Source: Methanobacteriota archaeon
Lineage (GTDB): Archaea > Thermoplasmatota > Thermoplasmata > RBG-16-68-12
NCBI GenBank assembly: GCA_005878635.1
Contig: VBLS01000072.1
Span: forward strand, 1-15,207
Direction: 5' to 3'
Length of the DNA stretch: 15,207 bases
Shown one piece after another: positions 1 through 6,700 of this stretch (positions are counted from its first letter, which is position 1; each line of letters opens with the position of its first letter). Made by a program: the position numbers and the translations under genes. A model generated the notes under the pieces. The model was not told the origin of the DNA. It did not search any database and worked only from the letters and a program-made list of their open reading frames with translations.

Positions 1-27
1 GTGAACGTCAACGTGCACACCAACTGA
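1..27 (+). CDS. Possible C-terminal tail of a gene running in from the left edge
   Basis: Frame 1 reads eight codons (V N V N V H T N) and then TGA at 25-27. All eight codons end in G or C, as in the real genes of this window, and the alternating hydrophobic/polar residues look like a terminal beta strand. This is too short to identify a family and could be chance. Confidence 0.3.
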   Translation: MNVNVHTN

Positions 28-55
28 CTCTTGATACCCCGACATGGACCAACTT

Positions 56-74
56 GAGTCGGTTGGCACGACTC
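56..74. other. Small hairpin
   Basis: GAGTCG (56-61) pairs perfectly with CGACTC (69-74) around a 7-base loop. It lies about 30 bases after the possible stop at 25-27, so it might mark a transcript end, but it has no T-tract, which archaeal termination normally uses. Function unknown. Confidence 0.3.
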
Positions 75-170
75 CATCGCACATCGCGGTCAGCGATCGT
101 CCGGAGGCTCATCGCCGAAGCAGTGAAAAATCAAAAAGCGGCGGAAGAGCGAGGCATGGAGGCTCCATGA

Positions 171-235
171 CCTGATGCCGGTCCGTAGTCAATCTGTTCC
201 CCGACACTGCGGACCCGGGTTCGAATCCGATCAGG
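171..235 (+). other. tRNA-like fold or tRNA relic
   Basis: The outer arms CCTGAT (171-176) and ATCAGG (230-235) are perfectly complementary. Inside, 180-189 pairs with 206-215 over 10 bp with one G-U, and two further pairs (178-179 with 217-218) follow past a bulge. The 3' side between the stems holds GGTTCGAATCC (218-228), a perfect match to the tRNA T-loop/B-box consensus. A functional tRNA is not supported: the T-stem does not pair (only two of five pairs form), no D arm or 7-base anticodon loop can be drawn, and the total is only 65 bases. It may be a decayed tRNA, an integration-site remnant, a structured RNA with a T-loop mimic, or chance. Confidence 0.3.
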
Positions 236-398
236 CAGGTATCCATCCCCCGACCACATGAAAGGCCTGCCATGATCCTCCCCAGCCTGTTTCGGCTGCA
301 CATCAACCAGAACGGGCCACTCGTCGAATAGAAGACCTTATGCTCGCGCCCGGGAAACGCCAAGGGATGGCCCACCGAAATAGAGAAGTTTCATCCGG

Positions 399-743
399 TT
401 GCAAGTCGATCCCGAATTGCAGGTAGTCAGCTTGGCCGGAAGCCGAACCGCGTTGTTGGTCACCGGGGCGATCCTAGCGTCCGTCGGACTCCTGATCGTC
501 GCCTTCGCCTATTCCGAAGAGCACGCGAAGGTAACCTATCCGCCGGAGTGCCGAACGATGGGTTGTCCCGGTGAAAGCTTCTTCGAGTGGCCGCAGATTT
601 ATGCGCTTGGCTACCTCTGGGTCGCCATGGGCGGGGCTCTCCTTTCGGCGTCGACTCTTCTCAAACCTGCTCGACGCATCACGCCACTCGAAGGAAAATT
701 GTTGCTGGAAAGGATCGAAAGGCCCCTGCGCAAATCCGACTGA
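399..743 (+). CDS. Small two-helix membrane protein, unknown function
   Basis: The predicted protein has 114 residues. Two hydrophobic helices are clear, at about residues 17-38 and 66-88. The loop between them is acidic and holds two cysteines (C51, C56) that could form a disulfide or bind metal. The C-terminus (about 90-114) is charged, rich in Arg, Lys and Glu. I do not recognise the family. The start is TTG at 399, directly after an in-frame stop at 381-383; a second TTG at 432 would also keep both helices. Codons prefer G/C at the third position, as in neighbouring genes, which supports a real gene. It runs convergently toward the exported protein ending at 838. No clear TATA box or Shine-Dalgarno is seen. 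Opposite-strand open frames here lack any protein-like pattern. Confidence 0.55.
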   Translation: MQVDPELQVVSLAGSRTALLVTGAILASVGLLIVAFAYSEEHAKVTYPPECRTMGCPGESFFEWPQIYALGYLWVAMGGALLSASTLLKPARRITPLEGKLLLERIERPLRKSD

Positions 744-837
744 GACGATTGCCATGTCATGCCCCGACGGCGTTTCAATCAGCTTCAGGCCGGATCCCAT
801 CGCCCGATGAGGGGTCCAAGGATTGCTGCCCAGGTGA

Positions 838-1656
838 CTACGGGCAGGGGGTAAAGGTGAAGGCGTATCCGCCCCCGGGGGCGTTGGTTCCAAGGTTCAA
901 GTCATCGATTGACCACGTTCCGGCGCCACCGGGAAACTCGTAGGAATAGTTGGCGACGTATTCGAGGGTGGACTTGGCTGTCGCGGTGGTCCCGTTCCAC
1001 GAGAACGGAACCTCTACCGTAATGTGACTGGAGGTCGTCCGTAGGTATCCGTGTCCCAGTCCGTTCCACGTGCAGGTTGCCATGGTTATTCCGTCCCCAG
1101 AGGCGAAGCCATTGTGGAAGAGCACGGATCCGTATCCGGAATATTCCAGGGCGGTCGGTTCTGCGCCATCGGAGGTCGAATTCGCAGGGAGAAGGTCGAT
1201 CGAGAGGTATTCGTTGTAGAATCCGGGGGTGGCCAGGAATTCTGGGCACGCGGCATTGGTCCCGGGTCCTGCAGCGAGGACTCGTAGCGAACGGGCGACC
1301 GACCAGTTACGGAGGACGAACAACGCCGCGGCGCTCCCGTTGTGCACCGTGGTAGACCACGAGGACGTTGCCGACTCGTGGACCGTCCCGCTCGCGTTTC
1401 CTCCGTACGGGGCGTTCAACATCAGCAAGGGAGTCAAGAGCTTGTCCTGTGCGACGACCGTTCCGGGCCGACACTCGAAGTGGTCCAGAGGAGCCCACGA
1501 GACGGAAACAATCAACGGGAGAGCGGCAAACGCTGTAGTGACTGCACCTGCAACAATCAGTGCAATCAAAATCGTTCGCGGTCGGAACAAGAGTCGCTCC
1601 GGTCTCGGAATCACGATCGGAGCGGACTCCGCCGGAGTTCGGCCGCTCCCTTCCAC
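838..1656 (-). CDS. Membrane-anchored exported protein, sequon-rich
   Basis: From GTG at 1656 the protein has 272 residues. A basic N-terminus is followed by one long hydrophobic helix (about residues 28-51), which is either a signal anchor or an uncleaved signal peptide. The rest is a Ser/Thr/Gly/Ala-rich ectodomain that looks like beta structure. It carries six N-X-S/T sequons (near residues 87, 106, 117, 159, 221 and 236), consistent with archaeal N-glycosylation, and four cysteines (near 62, 137, 195 and 271) that could form two disulfides. I do not recognise the family. The start is uncertain: TTG at 1713 adds 19 residues without hydrophobic character, and GTG at 1614 would still keep the helix. 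No clear TATA box is seen. It is likely a cell-surface protein; the ligand or role cannot be read from the sequence. Confidence 0.7.
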   Translation of the reverse strand: MEGSGRTPAESAPIVIPRPERLLFRPRTILIALIVAGAVTTAFAALPLIVSVSWAPLDHFECRPGTVVAQDKLLTPLLMLNAPYGGNASGTVHESATSSWSTTVHNGSAAALFVLRNWSVARSLRVLAAGPGTNAACPEFLATPGFYNEYLSIDLLPANSTSDGAEPTALEYSGYGSVLFHNGFASGDGITMATCTWNGLGHGYLRTTSSHITVEVPFSWNGTTATAKSTLEYVANYSYEFPGGAGTWSIDDLNLGTNAPGGGYAFTFTPCP

Positions 1657-1983
1657 GAGATATGAACGGGTTTTCAAAACGTGAAGTTTCGCATGGACTG
1701 CCCGCCAACCCAAAGTACGCGAGGACGGAACGGAGCCGCCAGGCGGGGCCAGGAGGGCGCAGGTCGTACCCTCCCAGGAGATGATTTCGTCCCGGCCCGG
1801 ACGGAACGATTCGAATCCTCACCGAGACCGTGTCCGTATCGGGGACACCAGGGAGGTGGTTACATCGATTGTGAGAGGGATTCTCATTGCGAGGAGGCGG
1901 TCTGCGAGAACCTGCTCACACAAAAGAAACAAGTGATCTTCCGCCGTAAGGACCTTGGCGGCATGGACGGATCGAGGCTAGGC
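1657..1983. other. Intergenic stretch between divergent membrane-protein genes
   Basis: The open frame of the following gene extends upstream through this stretch to about 1681. The extra segment has Arg/Gly-rich low complexity and several cysteines (around 1830-1910) but no recognisable domain, so I do not count it as coding. A perfect 10-base palindrome (1808-1817) resembles a tRNA T-loop but has no surrounding fold. Nothing else is apparent. Confidence 0.4.
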
Positions 1984-2199
1984 ATGGACGGCACAACCCG
2001 CGGGCCCGAGAGAACTCACACGCGAGTTTTCCGCCGAATTCCAGGGTCTGACTGGTTCGCGGTCATCGCGTTCATGTTGGCGGTCGTGATCCTCGGCCCC
2101 CTTGCGATATCTGCGGGATCTTTCCTCGCGGGGATCCTCATCTTCGCCGCCATCAGCCTCTTTCCGACGTACTTTTGGCTGCGGCCACGGCGTCGCTGA
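1984..2199 (+). CDS. Small two-helix membrane protein, unknown function
   Basis: From ATG at 1984 the protein has 71 residues: a polar, Arg-rich N-terminus of about 24 residues, two closely spaced hydrophobic helices (about 26-44 and 47-65) joined by a very short turn, and a basic Arg-rich C-terminus. This helical hairpin would place both ends in the cytoplasm by the positive-inside rule. The start is chosen because GAGG (1974-1977) sits six bases before it; ATG at 1963 and GTG at 1933 are in the same frame and also possible. Family unknown. It is divergent from the exported protein at 838-1656 and followed by about 180 bases with no feature I can name. Confidence 0.5.
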   Translation: MDGTTRGPERTHTRVFRRIPGSDWFAVIAFMLAVVILGPLAISAGSFLAGILIFAAISLFPTYFWLRPRRR

Positions 2200-2379
2200 A
2201 GTCGCGGCATCGGGATCGGACCGATGGCGGTTGTCCACCTTTCCCCGTTCCGACTGGTTCCCCTCGGGTTCCGAAACGGCATCCGTTCGCTCCTAATCAT
2301 TAACCTTCTCCATCGAACATTTTCCGTCGAGACGACGCTACGGTAGACCTTCCCTACGCGGCCGGCCCTGAGGATTCCG

Positions 2380-2622
2380 TCAGGTCGGATCATCGGGCGG
2401 CGGCGCATGCGACTTGGGGACGGCTTTCCTTCCGCGGTCGCCAGGTTTGGAGGGAGATCCCAGCTCCGCCACGGCATAGATGTCCTTGTGCCGGTCCGCC
2501 CATCGTTCGTACCGCCAGACGGGGCCTCGCAGGGTCGGCTGAAGGACCCATGATTCCGGATTCCGTTCGGGGTAGCGCTTGAGCGCCCACCGCACCTGCT
2601 CCAGGAGAGGTCGGATCGGCAA
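2380..2622 (-). CDS. Small basic hypothetical protein; start uncertain
   Basis: From TTG at 2622 the protein has 80 residues. It is basic and rich in Arg, Trp and Pro, with a likely helix at about 5-18, an aromatic middle (W25, W35, W41) and a Pro/Lys-rich, probably disordered tail. I do not recognise it. The same frame stays open upstream to the TGA (2725-2727) that ends the Nudix-like gene, and that 34-codon extension looks protein-like: it has a Lys/Arg-rich patch (KKPKKRR) and then a His/hydrophobic stretch. It holds no ATG, GTG or TTG before 2622, only CTG and ATT. The true start may be non-canonical, or the two genes may once have been one. Codon use matches genes nearby. Likely co-transcribed with the Nudix-like gene. 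Confidence 0.45.
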   Translation of the reverse strand: MPIRPLLEQVRWALKRYPERNPESWVLQPTLRGPVWRYERWADRHKDIYAVAELGSPSKPGDRGRKAVPKSHAPPPDDPT

Positions 2623-2724
2623 CGGGAACGGCTGGGCGCCACGAATCAGGTGGTGGATGAATCGGCGTTTCTTCGGTTTCTTGGAGGCCGTGGAATTCCC
2701 AACCGTCGACCCGCGTTGCCGTGG

Positions 2725-3252
2725 TCAGCCCCTTGCGGGGCCCCACCGCCCGACGTGGGCCAGGATGTCCTCGTGGTAGCGGGCCACCTGGTCCCGGGGC
2801 GTCTCGCTCACGTCGACGAAGGCGAGCTCGGACCACGCTGGATGCTGCCCGATCTGATCCCGCTCGCCGAGGAATACGAACTCGAGGTCCCAGTGGTTCT
2901 TGGCGCCGTAGACCTCGGAGAAGACGTGCGGGCCGTTCAGGGCGAGCATCGGCAGGCCGAGCTGCTCCTTGAGGATCCGCTCCGCCGCGGCGACCGGCGA
3001 TTCCCCGACCATGAGGTGGGACGAGGGAAGCATCCAACCTTTGCTGTTCACCTCCGCGCGTTCTTGGTCGAGGGCCCCGACGTGGTCCCATGGACCCGAG
3101 GGATTCAGGTGGCCCATCAGCACCTGCGAGGGACGGCCAGTCCGGCCGATCACGAGGAACGCCGAGAGGCAGAACCCGCCCTCCGGGATCTCGCGCGTCG
3201 TCATCGGCCGATCGACGGGGGCGAACCGGGTGAACTTTCGCTCCGTTGCCAT
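2725..3252 (-). CDS. Nudix-like protein with a degenerate Nudix box
   Basis: The 175-residue protein has the order expected of a Nudix fold: a first beta strand at about 26-36, a central segment at 72-100 and a further hydrophobic strand region at 107-127. The segment at 78-100 aligns with the Nudix signature GX5EX7REUXEEXGU: E84, R92, L94, E96, G99 and L100 fit. The leading Gly is S78, the first Glu after Arg is I93 and the second Glu of the EE pair is Q97. Canonical Nudix hydrolases use these acidic residues to bind metal and cleave nucleoside diphosphates linked to another group, so catalysis is doubtful or altered and the substrate cannot be predicted. The ATG at 3252 is the natural start. 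It is divergent from the GPN GTPase, with 136 bases between their start codons. The next minus-strand ORF lies in the same frame after its TGA. Confidence 0.7.
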   Translation of the reverse strand: MATERKFTRFAPVDRPMTTREIPEGGFCLSAFLVIGRTGRPSQVLMGHLNPSGPWDHVGALDQERAEVNSKGWMLPSSHLMVGESPVAAAERILKEQLGLPMLALNGPHVFSEVYGAKNHWDLEFVFLGERDQIGQHPAWSELAFVDVSETPRDQVARYHEDILAHVGRWGPARG

Positions 3253-3388
3253 GGCGGGACCAACCCGCTACCGACCATCAACCTTGCTAACGCACGGGAG
3301 GCCGTGGCGTCGCCGCGGGGACGTCGAGTTGTTTCGCCATGCGCTCCGCGAACCTTCATCTCCATCGGGCTCGTACGCCGGGCAACCC

Positions 3389-4156
3389 ATGGCACGGAAT
3401 CTGTACTTCATCGGCACCGCGGGATCGGGCAAATCGACGATGGTGTACGCGTTCCAACTGTGGATGAATTCCCAGGGCCTCGACTGCGTGACGGTGAACC
3501 TCGACCCGGGCGCCGAGGCGCTGCAATATTCTCCGGACCTCGACGTGCGGGATTACGTCGACCTGAGGGAAGTCATGGAGGAAGAAGACCTCGGGCCGAA
3601 TGGCGCGCAGGTCGCCGCGGCCGACATGATCGCGATGAACGCGAAGGAACTCGCGAACGTCCTCGAGACCTTCGAGACGAACTACGTCCTGATCGACACG
3701 CCGGGGCAGATCGAGCTGTTCACCTTCCGCGCCTCCGGACCGGTCCTGATCGACGCCTTCGGCCGGGACGACTCCGCGCTCGTGTACCTGAACGATCCCG
3801 CGCTGGTCAGGTCCGCCTCGGGATTCGTTTCCTCGGTCCTCTTCAGCGCGACGGTCCAGTTCCGGCACGGGCTCCCGTTCATCAACGTCCTCAGCAAATC
3901 CGACATCTTGCCCGAGGAGGACCTCGAACGGATCGTCAAGTGGTCCCTCGATCCTTTCGCCCTGTACGAAGCGCTCTTCGCCGACGGCGCGACGCCGAAG
4001 ACCCTCTTGGACGTCGAGTTCCTGAAGAGCATGGAGTCGATCGGCGTGTATCGCCGCGTGCATCCCGTGTCCTCGGAGATCACGTTCGGCTTCGAGGAGA
4101 TCTACAGCCAGGTCCAGCAGGTGTTCGAAGGCGGCGAGGACCTGGAGAAGGGCTAG
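3389..4156 (+). CDS. GPN-loop GTPase (archaeal ATP/GTP-binding protein)
   Basis: The predicted protein has 255 residues, the usual length for archaeal GPN-loop GTPases. It shows a P-loop GTAGSGKST (9-17), the family-defining Gly-Pro-Asn insertion (69-71, within DLGPNG), the G3 motif DTPGQIE (103-109) and a G4-like SKSD (169-172). GPN GTPases are homodimers whose GPN loop reaches into the partner's active site. Eukaryotic paralogs help assemble and import RNA polymerase II; the archaeal role is less clear but probably concerns assembly of large complexes. The ATG at 3389 is chosen because the domain begins right there; the frame is open upstream but the extension has no domain character. It is convergent with the geranylgeranyl reductase, with 10 bases between stop codons. 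No strong TATA box is seen at the expected position near 3360. Confidence 0.95.
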   Translation: MARNLYFIGTAGSGKSTMVYAFQLWMNSQGLDCVTVNLDPGAEALQYSPDLDVRDYVDLREVMEEEDLGPNGAQVAAADMIAMNAKELANVLETFETNYVLIDTPGQIELFTFRASGPVLIDAFGRDDSALVYLNDPALVRSASGFVSSVLFSATVQFRHGLPFINVLSKSDILPEEDLERIVKWSLDPFALYEALFADGATPKTLLDVEFLKSMESIGVYRRVHPVSSEITFGFEEIYSQVQQVFEGGEDLEKG

Positions 4157-4166
4157 ACGCCGCGGC

Positions 4167-5354
4167 TTAGAGGAGCCCTTCGAAGATGGCCAAGAGGCCC
4201 GGGTCGTGGGTCCGGAAGGCATCGAGCACCGCGCCCGCGGTCACTCGCTCCAGGCGGGCCTCGTTGATCGCGCGGATTGCCCGGTTGATCGTCGCGTCAT
4301 CGAGTCGGATCAAGCGTTCCTTGACGAGGTAGTGACGGGCCAGCTCCTCTTCGAGCCGTGCTCTCCATCGTTTTTCGTAGACCGCGAGTCCTTTTTCCGA
4401 GACATCGCCCGCAGACACCGCATCGGCGGCGACCTCCCCCGCGAACTTGCCGGACAAGCAGCCGTTCAGGATGCCCCCGCCCGTCAGGGGGTCGATTAGG
4501 CGGGCCGCGTCGCCCGCCAGGAGGACGCCGGGAGCGATGGACTTCTCCAAGGGCATCGAGACACTGACCGCGCCGGCCACCTCCTCGACAACCTCGCCGC
4601 GAGCCAAGTCCGGAGTCCGTGCGATGAGGGTATCGAGGTACCGTTTGGCATCCGCGCGATCGTGGATCTTCGAGAGGTTCACCCCGATCCCGACGTTCGC
4701 GACGTCGGCGCCCTTCCAGAAGACCCAGGCGTACCCACCGGGCGCGCAGCTGCCGAGGTAGATGTCGTTGTACCGCGCATCTCCGTCGACGCCCACCAGG
4801 GTGTATTGCAAGCAGGCATCGATGTCCCTCGTCCGTAGATGGGTCTCGAGTCCGGCCCAGCGACCGACCTGGCTCTCGAACCCATCCGCCCCGATCACGA
4901 TCGGCGCACGCACATCGAACGTGTCGGCCATGTGCTCGCACCGGGCTCCCACGACGTGACCATCCTCCCGGAGCAGTCCGACTGCACTGGTCTTGATCCG
5001 GATCTCGGCCCCCGCTTTCGCGGCTTCCTTCGCGAGATAGCGGTCGAACAGGGCCCGCTCGAGGACATATCCGCACTCGTTCCCGGCCCGGGTCTCGTCG
5101 ACGACCAACGCGCTTCCGTCGGGCGCGATCACGCGGGCGCCATCGACCTCATGGCAGACGAATTCCTTCGACGGCGAGAGGCCGATTTCCTCCAGCCATC
5201 GCTTCGCGACCCCCTCCCCGCATCGGACCGGGGTCCCGATCTCCGAGCGCTTCTCGATGAGGAGGACCTCCGCCCCTCCCTGGGCCGCGTACTTCGCGGC
5301 TGTGCTGCCGGTCGGCCCCGCCCCGACGACGAGCACGTCCACGTTTTGGTCCAT
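4167..5354 (-). CDS. Geranylgeranyl reductase family FAD-dependent oxidoreductase
   Basis: The 395-residue protein is a flavoprotein of the digeranylgeranylglycerophospholipid reductase family. This enzyme saturates the isoprenoid chains of archaeal membrane lipids at the membrane surface. Visible motifs in order: the dinucleotide-binding GAGPTGSTAA (11-20) followed by E34 of the second strand; PVRCGEG (42-48), the family signature with its conserved Cys; GADGFES (155-161); the GYAWVFWKG segment (207-215), which lines the substrate cavity; and GDAARLIDPLTGGGI (281-295), the second FAD-binding motif. Length is typical. The start is ATG at 5354. It is divergent from the AbrB-PhoU gene, with 237 bases between; no clear TATA box is seen on its side. 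Related enzymes reduce other prenyl groups such as menaquinone side chains, so exact substrate assignment is by family only. Confidence 0.92.
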   Translation of the reverse strand: MDQNVDVLVVGAGPTGSTAAKYAAQGGAEVLLIEKRSEIGTPVRCGEGVAKRWLEEIGLSPSKEFVCHEVDGARVIAPDGSALVVDETRAGNECGYVLERALFDRYLAKEAAKAGAEIRIKTSAVGLLREDGHVVGARCEHMADTFDVRAPIVIGADGFESQVGRWAGLETHLRTRDIDACLQYTLVGVDGDARYNDIYLGSCAPGGYAWVFWKGADVANVGIGVNLSKIHDRADAKRYLDTLIARTPDLARGEVVEEVAGAVSVSMPLEKSIAPGVLLAGDAARLIDPLTGGGILNGCLSGKFAGEVAADAVSAGDVSEKGLAVYEKRWRARLEEELARHYLVKERLIRLDDATINRAIRAINEARLERVTAGAVLDAFRTHDPGLLAIFEGLL

Positions 5355-5534
5355 GACGTCGTTCGCATCTCGACGGGACTCATGAGCCTTTTGGGCGTGT
5401 GGCCTCCTTTCCGGACCCTCGGCGGGATTCGACCGTCCACCCTCGAGCCGGAGAAATGCTCCCCGGCGGTGACCAGGGTCCGGATCCAGGTTCGCTGAGG
5501 GCCGTCCAGTGCGGAATCCGACTAATACTGAAGC

Positions 5535-5546
5535 CGATACGTATCG
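5535..5546. promoter_or_regulatory. Perfect 12-base palindrome, candidate operator
   Basis: CGATACGTATCG is a perfect inverted repeat that ends 13 bases before the TATA box of the AbrB-PhoU gene. A further ATACG half-site follows at 5550-5554 in direct orientation. The position just upstream of TATA/BRE fits an activator or autoregulatory site, possibly bound by the AbrB domain of the downstream protein itself. The factor is inferred, not known. Confidence 0.45.
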
Positions 5547-5559
5547 TCCATACGAAGTA

Positions 5560-5567
5560 CTTATTTA
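5560..5567 (+). promoter_or_regulatory. TATA box of the AbrB-PhoU gene
   Basis: CTTATTTA is a strong archaeal TATA match centred about 28 bases before the ATG at 5592. This predicts transcription starting at or within a few bases of the start codon (leaderless mRNA). Confidence 0.7.
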
Positions 5568-5591
5568 CCCCAGTCTACACATATTGCCTCC

Positions 5592-6683
5592 ATGGAACTC
5601 GAGAGCCGGAAGGTCCAGAAACTCGGGTATTCGAGCCTCGGAGTCTCCCTCCCGAAGGCCTGGGCCGAATCGAACGGCATCCTCCCCGGGTCCGTCGTGA
5701 ACTTGTCGATCGAGGACGACGGTACCTTGCGAGTCCGAGTCGGGCCGTTTGAGGAGTATCCCAGCGCGGCGGAGGCGACCATCGACGCCGACGACTGGAC
5801 GGGTCCCGAGACGTTGACGCGTCTCATCACCGGCGACTACATCGTCGGTTGCAACACGATCAAGGTCCGCAGCCGGGACGAGCTCTCCCCCGCCCAGCTT
5901 CAGGAGATTCACGAGGCCGTCCGCGGCCTCACGGGATTGACGATCGTCAACCAGGGCCCGCGGTTCGTCACGATCGAGAATTTCGTGGAGCCGACCCGAT
6001 TCCCGATCGACGGCCTCCTTCGGCGCCTCCACTACCTCACATCGCGGATGGAGAAGCTTGCGCTCGGCGTCCTGGCCGGCGAAGCGGTCGGCCGCATCGA
6101 GGAGGTCGCGCGGATGGAGGTGGAGGTGGACCGCCTCTACTGGCTTGTCGTCCGGCAGCTGCTCCTAGCCGCGCAGAATCGGACCGTGGCGGCGAAGATC
6201 GGCGTCACCGAACCCCGGCACCTGCTCGGCAACCGAGTCGCGTCCGTGACGCTCGAGAACATCGGCGACCTCTGGGAGGAGCTGGCGACGGAGATCGGTC
6301 CCTTGCTGCGGTCGGGACGCCCGCCGTCCCGTGAATTCGCGAAGACCGTGACCGGACTGAAGGCGCGGCTCGAGAAGATCATCGAACTCACGATGACGTC
6401 GTTCTTCGCATCCGATCTCGAGAAGGCGAACGAGGCCCTCGACCTTCAGTCGACGTTGGTCCGAGACCTCCATCAGCTCGCGGCGTCGATCGGGAACGAC
6501 AACCGTGAATCGAAGCGGTCGTCGTCCTCCAACGCGCTCAGTCTCGTCCTCCGCCCCATCGAGCATGTGTCGAAGTACTATGGCACGATCGCCCAGGTGA
6601 CGATCAATCGGGTCCTCGAAACGCCCTTGCGCCCGCGGCCCGCCGGTCGCGAGGCCGCAGCTCCTATCGAAGCGGCCGAGTAG
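5592..6683 (+). CDS. AbrB-PhoU phosphate-uptake regulator
   Basis: The 363-residue protein joins an N-terminal SpoVT/AbrB swapped-hairpin DNA-binding domain (about 4-50, with the typical SRKVQKLGYSSLGVSLPKAW start) to two PhoU-like helical bundles (about 120-225 and 230-340). A mixed linker at about 55-115 contains short beta-like segments. This is the common archaeal form of PhoU, in which the AbrB domain lets the protein bind DNA directly, whereas bacterial PhoU acts through the PhoR/PhoB system. It is expected to sense phosphate or PstB state and control phosphate uptake genes. No pst or pit transporter lies in this window. The ATG at 5592 follows a strong TATA box and a palindrome, suggesting autoregulation. 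The C-terminal 20 residues are Pro/Arg/Ala-rich and probably disordered. It converges on the acyl-CoA synthetase, with 17 bases between stops. Confidence 0.9.
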   Translation: MELESRKVQKLGYSSLGVSLPKAWAESNGILPGSVVNLSIEDDGTLRVRVGPFEEYPSAAEATIDADDWTGPETLTRLITGDYIVGCNTIKVRSRDELSPAQLQEIHEAVRGLTGLTIVNQGPRFVTIENFVEPTRFPIDGLLRRLHYLTSRMEKLALGVLAGEAVGRIEEVARMEVEVDRLYWLVVRQLLLAAQNRTVAAKIGVTEPRHLLGNRVASVTLENIGDLWEELATEIGPLLRSGRPPSREFAKTVTGLKARLEKIIELTMTSFFASDLEKANEALDLQSTLVRDLHQLAASIGNDNRESKRSSSSNALSLVLRPIEHVSKYYGTIAQVTINRVLETPLRPRPAGREAAAPIEAAE

Positions 6684-6700
6684 ACGCGGGTTGGTTCGCT

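Larger units (their letters stand above)
28..398. other. Non-coding stretch with two RNA-fold candidates
   Basis: No convincing gene is seen on either strand. The minus-strand open frame at 109-375 has no family features and is largely the antisense reading of the tRNA-like element at 171-235, so I do not call it. The stretch holds a perfect 6-bp hairpin at 56-74 and the fold at 171-235, listed separately. No strong TATA box precedes the gene at 399. Confidence 0.5.

Noticed and set aside
109..375. Minus-strand 88-codon open frame
   Set aside because: No protein-like pattern, and much of it is the antisense reading of the tRNA-like element.
474..893. Minus-strand open frame of 139 codons overlapping the 399-743 gene
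   Set aside because: Low-complexity Pro/Arg-rich translation with no helix or domain; the plus-strand frame encodes two clear membrane helices.
1808..1817. Palindrome resembling a second tRNA T-loop
   Set aside because: No complementary acceptor or stem sequences around it; a 10-base palindrome is expected by chance.
2650..4170. Plus-strand open frame of 506 codons
   Set aside because: It is the shadow of the Nudix-like gene and the GPN GTPase in another frame, Arg/Gly/Pro-rich without domains; long shadow frames are expected at this GC content.
6684..6700. Terminator between the convergent PhoU-family and acyl-CoA synthetase genes
   Set aside because: Only 17 bases, without a T-tract or stem on either strand.
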